Assembly: GCF_003670275.1 (NCBI RefSeq)
Contig: NZ_QXJF01000008.1
Location: 1-64,000, forward strand
DNA from: Helicobacter labetoulli
GTDB taxonomy: Bacteria > Campylobacterota > Campylobacteria > Campylobacterales > Helicobacteraceae
Length of the DNA stretch: 64,000 nt
Reading direction: 5' to 3'
The first letter of the stretch is position 1. The number at the start of each line of letters is the position of its first letter. The position numbers and the translations under genes were made by a program. The notes below the pieces were generated by a model. That model saw nothing but the letters and a program-made list of their open reading frames with translations, was not told where the DNA came from and made no database searches. Of this stretch, positions 27,792 through 35,708 are shown piece by piece.

Positions 27792-28698
27792 ATGAATAAA
27801 TTTATCTCGCTACATCTTTTATTTTTTACCTGCATTTGTGGTGTTTTTTTTGTGGATTGTAGATTCTTCTAGGATAAGCCAAGGAGTGCTTGATTTGTTC
27901 CCAGATAATGACAATAGAGCCTTGATTGAAGCCCACAGGCATTTTACAAATTCAAAATATGTTCCCTTAGCTTTACGCGGATTTGATGAATCTTCAAAAA
28001 AGCGATTTGACACGCTCCTTGAGCATGTTAAGCAACTTAGCAATGTAGCCTCAATCCTGCCATACCACCCATCACAGCAACAGCAACTTTATGATTTTTT
28101 GACACATAGTACCTCATATTTCCTTGCTCCAGATTCTAGCCTAGAAATAGATTTGCAGACTTTTGCTCAAATTCTTATGCCCATTTTGCAGACATTGCCA
28201 CCTTTGCAAGATTCGCACTCGCCCCTTGTCGCTAAAGATTATGGATTTTATGCACTCATAGAACTACATAGCCTTGAAGATACACAGCTGCAAGATACGC
28301 TTAAAAGCTTCAAGGAGCTAGAATCTAGCTATCCTGATATGCGATATTTTTCCCCTGATTTTATGCGTGTGGAGAATTTGGGCTTAATTCTACAAGAAGT
28401 AAATTTACTTTTAGGCTTTGCTTCACTTGTGTTTATTGTGCTATATTTTGTGATTCTCCGCATACCACTTTTGACCTTTCATACTATTTGCACACTCATT
28501 CTTGCCAATATGATTGCTATTTTGCTTGTGCTATGTGTGTATTCAAAGGTTACAATTATGGCATTAAGCTTTGGTATGGGGATCTCAAATATTGCCATAG
28601 ATTATATGATGCACCATCACTTTTTTGGGCTTTACGCACAGAAAAAGGCAGCATTTATTTATAAACCGCTGCCTAGATTTGCTAAAGCCCGGTGGTAG
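27792..28698 (+). pseudogene. N-terminal half of an MMPL/RND-type exporter, broken by inversion and frameshift
   Basis: The ATG at 27792 opens MNKFISLHLLFFTCICGVFF, a first membrane helix, but an eight-T run at 27844-27851 shifts the frame; the sequence continues in the next frame as FFLWIVDSSRISQGVLDLFPDNDN and on through a periplasmic loop to three membrane helices and GMGISNIAIDYMMHHHFFG, a typical RND/MMPL helix. One more T would join the parts. Homology stops near 28630-28657, where a truncated hsdM begins. The matching C-terminal half is on the minus strand at 48901-49984, so the gene was split by an inversion. Not functional as it stands. Confidence 0.8.
27844..27851 (+). repeat. Poly-T tract (T8) in the MMPL reading frame
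   Basis: Eight consecutive T. The start-codon frame is lost here, and T9 would restore it. Could be a slipped-strand switch or simply a decay mutation, because the gene is also interrupted downstream. Confidence 0.6.
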
Positions 28699-29341
28699 AA
28701 TGGGAATCGTTTTGCCAGAAGGTATGTTTAATACGCCAAATGCAGAATATGTGCGAGAGTTTGTAGAAGGCAGGGCATTTTTACGCGCTGTGATTTCACT
28801 TCCGCAAGAGACTTTTATAAGCAGTAAGGCGAGTGTGAAAAGCTCTATTTTATTCCTACAAAAATTTAGCCAAAATGAGCAAAATGAGTTTAACTCTATC
28901 GTAGAAAAACACACAAAAGAGCTAAAGCAAAAGCACAAAGAGACACAAGACAAACTAGAATCCATTATCAACTATCGCAAGCCAAAAGGCGAGAAGAGTG
29001 CCAAATACACCGCCAAAGATAAAGCTAGAGCCAAAAAAGAGCTAAAAGAGCTAGAATCTAATATTAAAAAGCAAGCATTCAAACGCACCAAAATAGACTT
29101 TGACTACCCTATATTTATGGCAGAGCCGGAGTTTGTGGGTATCACTAGCACAGGGGAGATGGGCGAAAATGCCAAAAACGAGCTAATAGATAGCTATGAA
29201 GTGCATAAAGATGAGAATGGCAAAGTGCTTGAAAAGTCCCTAAAGCAAAAGGGGATTCTAAGCTATTTTAGGGAGTTTTTAAGCGAGCAGAATCTAGCTT
29301 GGGGCGATACGCACAAAAAAATTGGAGGAAGCGATGAGTAA
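28625..29341 (+). pseudogene. 5'-truncated type I R-M methylase subunit (HsdM C-terminal part)
   Basis: The open frame begins directly at the MMPL breakpoint without a credible start and reads LFINRCLDLLKPGGRMGIVLPEGMFNTPNAEYVREFVEGRAFLRAVISLPQETFISSKASVKSSILFLQKF, the part of a type I N6-adenine methylase that lies after the NPPF/Y motif. The SAM-binding and catalytic motifs and the N-terminal half are absent, and no hsdR is in the window. A lysine-rich coiled region and the end (WGDTHKKIGGSDE) follow. It overlaps hsdS (ATGAGTAA). It cannot methylate unless completed in another arrangement. Confidence 0.82.
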
Positions 29342-30020
29342 AGTGCAGATTGTGTGGTTTAGGGATTTGGTGCGATGGGATACCGAGTATTTTACAGGAA
29401 ATCATCGCCTAGAAAGCAAATTTAAGCTTGTGTATTTAAGTGAGATTCTAAACCCAAGAAAAGAGCGTATTAAACCAAACGAATACGATAGAATAACGCC
29501 AATTGTTTCTAAAATCCCCTTTTCAAATCCAAGCATTGAGTTAAGAAAAGAACCAAAAACTAAAATGGATATGTATGCGGTTTATAAAAATGATTTACTT
29601 GTTTCAAATATAAATTTTCATCAAGGGGCAATCGCTATATGCAGAGAAAACAAGGTATTTGCTTCTACACATTATCAGCCCTATATTGTTAATACCGATA
29701 ATATAGACTTAGAATTTTTAGTGTTGGTTTTAAGGCAAAATAGTTATCAGGAATATATTAGTGCAAAAAAGATAAGAGGCATAAAAACAGAATCTAATTT
29801 TAACTTTATAAAAACATTGCAAATCCCCCTGCCGCCCCTTGAAGTCCAAAAACAAATAGTCGCACAAATACAATCTTTAAAAGCGCAGATTAAAGCCTTA
29901 CAAGTTGAAGAAAAACGACTAAAAGATGAAATAGAGGCATATATATACATAGCACTTGGACTGGAAAAAAGCAAGAAGCAAAAAGACAAAAGGTCTTTAT
30001 CGTGCGTTTTAAAGATTTAG
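29334..30020 (+). CDS. Type I restriction specificity subunit, first half-like (HsdS)
   Basis: 228 residues from the ATG at 29334 (GGAGGA upstream), overlapping the hsdM stop. Contains one target-recognition domain (FRDLVRWDTEYFTGNHRLESKFKLVYLSEILNPR to LQIPLPPLEVQKQIVAQI) and one conserved coiled spacer (AQIQSLKAQIKALQVEEKRLKDEIEAYIYIALGL). Full HsdS has two such units; the second follows in the next gene, which begins 19 bases before this one ends, in another frame. They may be one frameshifted HsdS or two half-subunits. Partner HsdM is truncated. Confidence 0.8.
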   Translation: MSKVQIVWFRDLVRWDTEYFTGNHRLESKFKLVYLSEILNPRKERIKPNEYDRITPIVSKIPFSNPSIELRKEPKTKMDMYAVYKNDLLVSNINFHQGAIAICRENKVFASTHYQPYIVNTDNIDLEFLVLVLRQNSYQEYISAKKIRGIKTESNFNFIKTLQIPLPPLEVQKQIVAQIQSLKAQIKALQVEEKRLKDEIEAYIYIALGLEKSKKQKDKRSLSCVLKI

Positions 30021-31009
30021 AGCGATGGGACACAAGGCATAATCAAAGCTTTGCTATAAACCTTTGCTACACTAAACACACCGACTATAATACTAGTTTC
30101 ACTTGCCATACTGATTCCACTTCCACTTGTCATACCTTGCCCCCACATTGTCATACTGACTTTCCCACTTGTCATTCTTCGGCGATAGCCGAAGAATCTA
30201 AAAATAAAGAATCCTTAACCATCCCTTGTCATACTAAGCTTTGCGAAGTATCTACAAACACAAAATCTAATGAAATACACAACAAAAAATCAAGTAATAC
30301 AAAATCTACCACTTATCAGGCTTTAGCCAAAGAATCCCAAGAGTCCCAAAAAAGATATTTCGCTACCGCTCAATATGACAATAACGACCTAAAAGCTCTC
30401 TTAGATTCTATCCCTACCCCACCACCACAAGGCTGGGAAGTCAAAACACTCGGCGAGATTTGTGAGATTAACCCCAAAATTGACTTCAAAGAATTAACAA
30501 AACTTGATAAAGAAGTGAGCTTTTTACCTATGGAAGCAGTCAAAACAGATGGGAAAACATTTGAAAAACTACAAAGAAAAGCAAAAGAAGCACAAAGCTT
30601 TACAAAATTTACAGATAATGACTTGCTATGGGCGAAAATCACACCTTGTATGCAAAATAAAAAATCCCTTGTTGTAAATGGGCTAAAAAATGGTTTTGGT
30701 TTTGGTTCTACGGAGTTTTTTGTTTTACGCTCAAAAGATAGTAAGCAAATAAATATCCATTTTATTTTGCAATTTTTGCGACTTGATTTAATCTTGCAAA
30801 ATGCAAGTGAAACATTTAAAGGAAGTGCTGGGCAACAAAGAGTGCCAAAGGAGTTTTTACAAAATCTAAAAATCACCCTACCACCCCTAGCCGTGCAAGA
30901 AAAAATAGTAACTCATATACAAAAGATAGAATCTAGCATTGCCACCACACAAGAGAAAACAAAAGCCCTAGAGCTAGAGCTTGAACGCTATATAGAATCC
31001 ACTTTATAG
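30002..31009 (+). CDS. Type I restriction specificity subunit, second half, with inserted repeat DNA
   Basis: 335 residues from a GTG at 30002. MRFKDLERWDTRHN repeats the start of the first half. Residues about 15-130 are atypical: they are the translation of palindromic repeat DNA (recurring CHT from TGTCATACT). The true recognition domain resumes at PTPPPQGWEVKTLGEICEINPKID and ends with the spacer coil KITLPPLAVQEKIVTHIQKIESSIATTQEKTKALELELERYI. Overlaps the previous hsdS by 19 bases. Whether the inserted stretch leaves a working subunit is unknown. Confidence 0.75.
   Translation: MRFKDLERWDTRHNQSFAINLCYTKHTDYNTSFTCHTDSTSTCHTLPPHCHTDFPTCHSSAIAEESKNKESLTIPCHTKLCEVSTNTKSNEIHNKKSSNTKSTTYQALAKESQESQKRYFATAQYDNNDLKALLDSIPTPPPQGWEVKTLGEICEINPKIDFKELTKLDKEVSFLPMEAVKTDGKTFEKLQRKAKEAQSFTKFTDNDLLWAKITPCMQNKKSLVVNGLKNGFGFGSTEFFVLRSKDSKQINIHFILQFLRLDLILQNASETFKGSAGQQRVPKEFLQNLKITLPPLAVQEKIVTHIQKIESSIATTQEKTKALELELERYIESTL
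30100..30390. repeat. Palindromic TGTCATACTGA-type repeats inside hsdS
   Basis: Several copies of TTGTCATACTGA-like sequence lie at about 30106-30230 on the plus strand, and an inverted end, AGATATTTC ... CTCAATATGACA, is at about 30354-30383. CTTGTCATTCTTCGGCGATAGCCGAAGAATCT at about 30172-30203 is a near-perfect hairpin. The same family occurs in the intergenic stretch after the gene (31016-31190). It reads as a small non-autonomous palindromic element inserted in frame. Confidence 0.75.
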
Positions 31010-31015
31010 ATTCTA

Positions 31016-31190
31016 GCTTGTCATACTGAGCCTTTAAGGGCGAAGTATCTACAAAAGCCAAGCTAACCCCTTGTCATACTGAGCGTGAGCTAGTATCTAA
31101 CAACACAGAATCCAAAAGAGATATTTCAGGGCTAAAGCCCTTCAATATGACAAACACAACAGATTTTCGCTACCACTCAAAATGACAATA
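31016..31190. repeat. Intergenic cluster of the same palindromic repeat
   Basis: Two direct copies of TTGTCATACTGAGC followed by (G)AAGTATCTA or TAGTATCTA (about 31020-31055 and 31073-31105), then inverted copies AGATATTTC ... CAATATGACA (31131-31161) and a degenerate one ending AAAATGACAA (to about 31188). No gene in 31010-31246; the stretch holds these repeats and the ilvD promoter. Confidence 0.8.
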
Positions 31191-31214
31191 TTCTAGATTC
31201 TAAGAATCTTAAAG

Positions 31215-31220
31215 TATAAT
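31215..31220 (+). promoter_or_regulatory. -10 element of ilvD promoter
   Basis: AAAGTATAATTATTT contains a perfect TATAAT 26 bases before the ilvD start codon, which has AAGGAGATTCT upstream. A palindrome AGATTCT-A-AGAATCT sits just upstream at 31195-31209. Confidence 0.7.
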
Positions 31221-31246
31221 TATTTACTACAAAATAAGGAGATTCT

Positions 31247-33301
31247 ATGCGAAGTGATATTGTAAAAAAAGGACATCAAAGAGCCCCACACAGAAGTTTG
31301 CTAAGAGCTACAGGGTTAAAAGATGAGGATTTTAGCAAACCCTTTATTGGCGTGGCAAATAGCTATATTGACATTATTCCGGGGCATTTTTTCTTAAACA
31401 AATATGCTGAAATTGTCAAAGATGAGATACGAAAGGCAGGTGGTGTGCCTTTTGAATTTAACACCATTGGTGTAGATGATGGCATCGCAATGGGGCATAG
31501 CGGTATGCTCTACTCTCTGCCAAGCCGCGAACTAATCGCTGATTGTATAGAATCTGTGATGAACGCCCACGCCTTAGATGCGATGATTTGTCTGCCAAAC
31601 TGCGATAAGATTGTGCCCGGAATGCTTATGGGGGCGTTGCGTGTGAATGTGCCGACAATATTTGTGAGTGGCGGTCCTATGAAAGCGGGGCAACTGAAAG
31701 ATGGCACAATACTAGATTTAAACTCCGCATTTGAAGCAGTAGGGGCTTTTGAGAGCGGTAAGATTGATGAGAAAAGATTGCACGAGATAGAGTGCCAAGC
31801 CTGTCCTAGCGGGGGGAGCTGTAGCGGAATGTTTACGGCAAACTCTATGAATACACTCTGTGAAGCTATGGGCGTGGCGTTGCCTGGCAATGGCACGATC
31901 CCAGCTCTTACACCTGAAAGGGAAGAGCTACTAAGGCAGGGGGCTAGACGCATTGTAGAGATTGCGCTTGATTCTAGTTTAAGTGAAAAGTTTAGATTCC
32001 GCAATATTTTAAATGCAAAAGCCGTGCATAACGCCTTTGTCGTGGATATGGCAATGGGGGGAAGCACAAATACGATTTTGCATATGTTAGCCATCGCCAA
32101 AGAAGCGGAAGTGGATTTTAACCTAGAATCTATCAATAATATCGCTGCAAATGTCGCCCATATTGCCAAAATCGCCCCAGCATTAAGTAGTGTGCATATG
32201 GAGGATATTAACAAAGCAGGGGGAGTGTCAGCAGTGATGCACGAAGTCTCTAAGCGTGGCAATTCATCTTTGGGTAATCATTGCACCGATTTCACAAATT
32301 TTGAGAGAACCGCAGACCTTGTGTCTAGCTCCCCCTCAAAATTTGTGAAAAACAGCACAAGCACCACCGCAAATACTAGAATTGTGGATTCTATAAGCCT
32401 AGAATCTCAAGCAGATTCCACAACCGCCAAAGTGGCAAAGCACGACTTTGCCACAAATACAATCAATGAAAGTGCGAAGCACAACCTTAAAAGCGTTGTA
32501 GGGGTGGGGGATACACAAGGGGGAGGGAGCGACTTCGCATTTTTGCGGAGCAATAATCCACACTTGCAAATTCAAGCCCCTCCCCCTTGTGAAAAAGAAA
32601 ATAAAGATTCTAGCTTTGTAAATTCTATTTTACATTTAGACGCTCTCACAATTACAGGCGAAACTCTAGGGCAACGCATAGCAAATGCAAACATCATAGA
32701 CTCCGAAATTATCCGCCATAATGACAACGCCTACTCACAAGTGGGCGGACTAAAAATCCTTTTTGGTAACCTTTGCGAACAAGGTGCAGTGCTAAAAGTC
32801 GCGGCAGTAGCAGAATCTATGAAAGAATTTAGCGGCAAGGCGATTTGCTTTAACTCCCAAGATGAAGCGATTAAAGGTATTGCAGGGGGCAAGGTAAAAG
32901 CTGGAAGCGTGGTGGTTATCCGCTATGAGGGTCCAAAGGGGGGACCGGGAATGCAAGAAATGCTAAGCCCTACTAGTCTTATTATGGGAATGGGCTTAGG
33001 GGAAAGTGTAGCACTCATTACCGATGGGCGATTTAGCGGGGCGACAAGGGGGGCTTGTATCGGGCATATAAGCCCTGAAGCTGCTGAAGGGGGGCTTATC
33101 GCACTTATTGAAGATGGCGATGAAATAGAGATTTCTGTAAGCCGTGGAAGCTTGGAATTGAAAGTGGATTCTAAGATTCTAGAAGCACGCAAAGCTAAAT
33201 GGAAGCCATTCAAAAAAGAGATAACAAGCAAATGGCTCAAACGCTATTCGCTGCTTGTAAGCAACGCCGCAAATGGCGCGGTGCTAAAGACGGAGTTGTA
33301 A
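31247..33301 (+). CDS. ilvD: Dihydroxy-acid dehydratase with a large internal insertion
   Basis: Fe-S enzyme of valine, leucine and isoleucine synthesis (dihydroxyacid to ketoacid). Cluster cysteines and substrate motifs are present: [33 protein letters not shown], and the C-terminal [23 protein letters not shown]. At 684 residues it exceeds the usual ~560 by about 120, all in one block (about residues 341-461) between EVSKRGN and [15 protein letters not shown], where normal enzymes run straight through. The block is Ser/Thr/Asn-rich and is encoded by palindromic DNA. The frame stays open, so it may still fold with a large loop. Flanked on both sides by restriction-modification genes. Confidence 0.93.
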   Translation: MRSDIVKKGHQRAPHRSLLRATGLKDEDFSKPFIGVANSYIDIIPGHFFLNKYAEIVKDEIRKAGGVPFEFNTIGVDDGIAMGHSGMLYSLPSRELIADCIESVMNAHALDAMICLPNCDKIVPGMLMGALRVNVPTIFVSGGPMKAGQLKDGTILDLNSAFEAVGAFESGKIDEKRLHEIECQACPSGGSCSGMFTANSMNTLCEAMGVALPGNGTIPALTPEREELLRQGARRIVEIALDSSLSEKFRFRNILNAKAVHNAFVVDMAMGGSTNTILHMLAIAKEAEVDFNLESINNIAANVAHIAKIAPALSSVHMEDINKAGGVSAVMHEVSKRGNSSLGNHCTDFTNFERTADLVSSSPSKFVKNSTSTTANTRIVDSISLESQADSTTAKVAKHDFATNTINESAKHNLKSVVGVGDTQGGGSDFAFLRSNNPHLQIQAPPPCEKENKDSSFVNSILHLDALTITGETLGQRIANANIIDSEIIRHNDNAYSQVGGLKILFGNLCEQGAVLKVAAVAESMKEFSGKAICFNSQDEAIKGIAGGKVKAGSVVVIRYEGPKGGPGMQEMLSPTSLIMGMGLGESVALITDGRFSGATRGACIGHISPEAAEGGLIALIEDGDEIEISVSRGSLELKVDSKILEARKAKWKPFKKEITSKWLKRYSLLVSNAANGAVLKTEL
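32267..32630. repeat. In-frame palindrome-rich insertion within ilvD
   Basis: Three perfect inverted repeats: TTTCACAAATTTTGAG at 32290-32305 with its complement at 32335-32350 (16 bp, 29-nt loop); GTGGCAAAG at 32432-32440 with CTTTGCCAC at 32446-32454 (9 bp, 5-nt loop); CACAAGGGGGAGGG at 32514-32527 with its complement at 32578-32591 (14 bp, 50-nt loop that itself contains a TTCGCA/TGCGGA-like pair). Length about 364 bases, boundaries estimated from where the IlvD alignment should resume. Resembles the in-frame palindromic elements described in Rickettsia, though not the same sequence. Confidence 0.82.
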
Positions 33302-33318
33302 GGGTGGGTAGCAATAGT

Positions 33319-34371
33319 ATGAAAGTGTGTGATATTTTTTGTGGGGCTGGTGGGCTTAGCTATGGCTTTACAAAAGATGAGTATTTTGAGCTTGTTTTAG
33401 CTTGTGATATTGATAAAAATGCGACCCTGAGCTATCAAGCAAATCACCCTTATACTAAAACAATTTGCAAAGATATAAGTAAGCTTAATAATGCTGAATT
33501 AAAAGAGTTTAACAACATAGATATTTTGCTTGGTGGTCCCCCTTGTCAAAGCTATTCCACACTTGGAAAAAGGCAAATGGATAAAAGGGCGAATTTATTT
33601 AAAGAATATTTGCGAGTGTTAGAATCTCTCACACCAAAAGCCTTTATTTTTGAAAATGTAGTGGGACTTTTATCTATGCAAAAGGGAGAGCTTTTTTCTT
33701 ATATCTGTGAAAATTTTGAAAAGTTGGGTTATAAAATTTATTACAAAATACTCAATGCAGCAGATTTTGGTGTGCCTCAAATAAGACAAAGGGTTATTGT
33801 AGTTGGGATAAGGCGGGAGTTTGATAAAGATTTTACATTCCCGCAAGCCACACATAAAGATTTTGTTTCGTTAGAACAAGCCATTGATGACTTACCACCT
33901 ATTAAAAGCGGAGAGAATGGGAATCATTTAGGATACAGATATGAAGCGTGTAATGATTTTTTACGCTTTGTGAGAAAAAGTAAAATCTTAAGCGAACACG
34001 AAAGCCCTAAAAATAACGCAAATCTCATACAAATTATGCAGTTGTTACAAGATGGGCAGTGTAAAGATGATTTACCTTTAAGTGTGCGACCAAAATCAGG
34101 CTATACAAATACCTATGCAAAAATGTGGTGGAAAAAACCAGCCCCTACAATCACAAGAAACTTTGCCACTCCAAGTAGCTCAAGATGTATCCACCCGCGA
34201 GATTCTAGAGCTTTAAGCATTAGAGAGGGAGCAAGGCTGCAAAGTTTCCCAGATGATTATATATTTTGCGGCAATTCAAGTGATAAGAAACTCCAAATAG
34301 GAAATGCCGTGCCACCGCTTGTAAGTATAGCATTAGCTAAAGCGATAAGAGATTATTTTAAAGGATTTTAA
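33319..34371 (+). CDS. DNA (cytosine-5) methyltransferase
   Basis: 350 residues from the ATG at 33319. Motif I DIFCGAGGLSYGF, motif IV GGPPCQSYSTLG with the catalytic Cys, motif VI ENVVGLL, motif VIII QIRQRVIVVGI, motif IX near RLQSFPDDYIF and motif X QIGNAVPPLVS are all present; the target domain lies between VIII and IX. The frame is open further upstream into ilvD, but MKVCDIFCGAGG is the natural start. Followed directly (one base) by a probable cognate endonuclease; AT-richer than ilvD, suggesting transfer as a module. Confidence 0.93.
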   Translation: MKVCDIFCGAGGLSYGFTKDEYFELVLACDIDKNATLSYQANHPYTKTICKDISKLNNAELKEFNNIDILLGGPPCQSYSTLGKRQMDKRANLFKEYLRVLESLTPKAFIFENVVGLLSMQKGELFSYICENFEKLGYKIYYKILNAADFGVPQIRQRVIVVGIRREFDKDFTFPQATHKDFVSLEQAIDDLPPIKSGENGNHLGYRYEACNDFLRFVRKSKILSEHESPKNNANLIQIMQLLQDGQCKDDLPLSVRPKSGYTNTYAKMWWKKPAPTITRNFATPSSSRCIHPRDSRALSIREGARLQSFPDDYIFCGNSSDKKLQIGNAVPPLVSIALAKAIRDYFKGF

Positions 34372-35115
34372 ATGTTTAACGCAAATGACTTTAAACAATA
34401 CCGCCATAGTTTAGGATTCAGCTCCCAGCAACATTTTAAAGAATTTTTAAGTGCAAAGGATATAAAGCCTTGTATTGATTTTGCTTATATAGATTCTTTA
34501 AACAACAGACTTTGTGAGATTTTTAAACGCATAAATGAAATTTACTACAAGCCTTGCGATATAGAATCTTTTTTGCAAAATAATCTTTTTAATACTTTTA
34601 ATTTAATGAAAAGCAATGATATTTTAGAAAAATTAAATAATCAAGGCAGACGCAAAGAGGAAGTATATTTTAGCTATTTGCGTGGATTTTTAATTTGCGA
34701 ATATTTTAAAGAAGCGATGTGTGATATTTTTGATACTGATATATCACAGATTTTACATATTGGTGAAGATGATTTTTCTTCATTAGAAACATTTAGAAGA
34801 ACGCCTAAAGCCGATTTGCAAATACAAAATATAAGAATAGAAATGCAAAGTGGATTTCAAGGGATTAACGACATTAAAGAACATAAAGTGCGTGAAGCAA
34901 AAAGAAATTTTATAGAAGAAAAATTGCAAACCCTTGTCATACATTTTGATATTTTTAATGGACAGGTTGCCTTTGTGGATATTTCAAATATCCCTAACGA
35001 TGATTTAAATTGGATTACAAGACAGCAAATGGAGGGACAAAGTGTGTTTAACATAGAACAAAATTATTTTAAGTGGCTATTAAAAGAAAAACCACCTTGC
35101 TTGGCATTGCTATAA
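34372..35115 (+). CDS. Probable type II restriction endonuclease
   Basis: 247 residues, not recognised to a named family. It starts immediately after the cytosine methylase stop, the usual arrangement for a restriction partner. A PD-(D/E)xK-like core can be read in TPKADLQIQNIRIEMQSGFQGINDIKEHKV (Asp ... Glu-x-Gln), and the end reads WITRQQMEGQSVFNIEQNYFKWLL. Low GC. Function is inferred from context. Confidence 0.65.
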   Translation: MFNANDFKQYRHSLGFSSQQHFKEFLSAKDIKPCIDFAYIDSLNNRLCEIFKRINEIYYKPCDIESFLQNNLFNTFNLMKSNDILEKLNNQGRRKEEVYFSYLRGFLICEYFKEAMCDIFDTDISQILHIGEDDFSSLETFRRTPKADLQIQNIRIEMQSGFQGINDIKEHKVREAKRNFIEEKLQTLVIHFDIFNGQVAFVDISNIPNDDLNWITRQQMEGQSVFNIEQNYFKWLLKEKPPCLALL

Positions 35116-35152
35116 AATACTTGCAAAAGTGGCAGGACAAAGAAAATGATTT

Positions 35153-35529
35153 ATGGTGGGTATGGCAGGGATTGTGCGTATTTACAGAGGGCTTATTATG
35201 CTTTTTGGAGATAATCTTTGTTTTACTATGTTTGGGCTAATGGTCTTTATTCTTTATGTCGCTGCAATGTGTGTGTATTTTAAGATATTTGATTGTCTTA
35301 ATTTTGAAAAGATAATGCTGTTTGTTACGAAGCTGAAAAATCCATTGCTTTATGTCAGCCGACACAGAGCGCAAACAACACGCTTACAATTTCTCATATA
35401 AAGGTTATTTCTTCACTTGGAGAGTATATACTCTTTGAATGCAGCAGCACAGAAGGTCGCCACAAAGTCCCAATGCGATTTTTGGTAGGGGAGATATTAT
35501 CATCAAATGCAGACAAAGATAAAAAGTAG
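35153..35529 (+). pseudogene. Frameshifted small membrane-protein remnant
   Basis: An open frame from 35153 encodes a membrane helix (FGLMVFILYVAAMCVYFKIF) and ends at 35401. A better protein-like sequence continues in another frame, DNAVCYEAEKSIALCQPTQ then SLGEYILFECSSTEGRHKVPMRFLVGEIL, ending at 35529. One extra A near 35310 would fuse them. I do not recognise the family. The rest of 35116-35708 holds no gene, only the cadA regulatory region. Confidence 0.4.
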
Positions 35530-35623
35530 ATTGAATAAAAAAATCAATAATGGGCTTATGACTATTAATAAGCTGACTTGATTGCTGTGTTTGGATAGGG
35601 CAACAATGATTCTAGAATCCTTA

Positions 35624-35646
35624 ATACATATACCCCCTATATGTAT
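35624..35646. promoter_or_regulatory. C-tract palindrome, candidate CsoR/RcnR-family operator of the metal ATPase
   Basis: Perfect 9-bp arms ATACATATA and TATATGTAT flank five C. AT-rich inverted arms around a G/C tract are the type I operator layout of CsoR/RcnR/FrmR regulators. It lies 62 bases before the start codon of the cadA-type ATPase, and a member of that regulator family is encoded at 6772-7044. A GAATAAT at about 35662 may be the -10, which would put the operator over the -35. Confidence 0.6.
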
Positions 35647-35708
35647 ATTTACAAATATGTGGAATAATGCCTGAAAATTGATACCACGATATAAAAAAGG
35701 CATTGCAA

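Noticed and set aside
27838-28698. The 286-residue frame as an intact protein starting at GTG 27838
   Set aside because: Its start lies inside the first membrane helix of the MMPL gene and its last residues run into hsdM DNA in the wrong frame.
31510-32262. 250-residue open frame antisense to ilvD
   Set aside because: Mirror of a conserved coding sequence; no ribosome site and the composition of an antisense shadow.
32267-32630. Possible intein in IlvD (insertion begins with Ser and ends Asn before Ser)
   Set aside because: Only about 120 residues, no block B TxxH, no penultimate His, and the DNA is made of inverted repeats.
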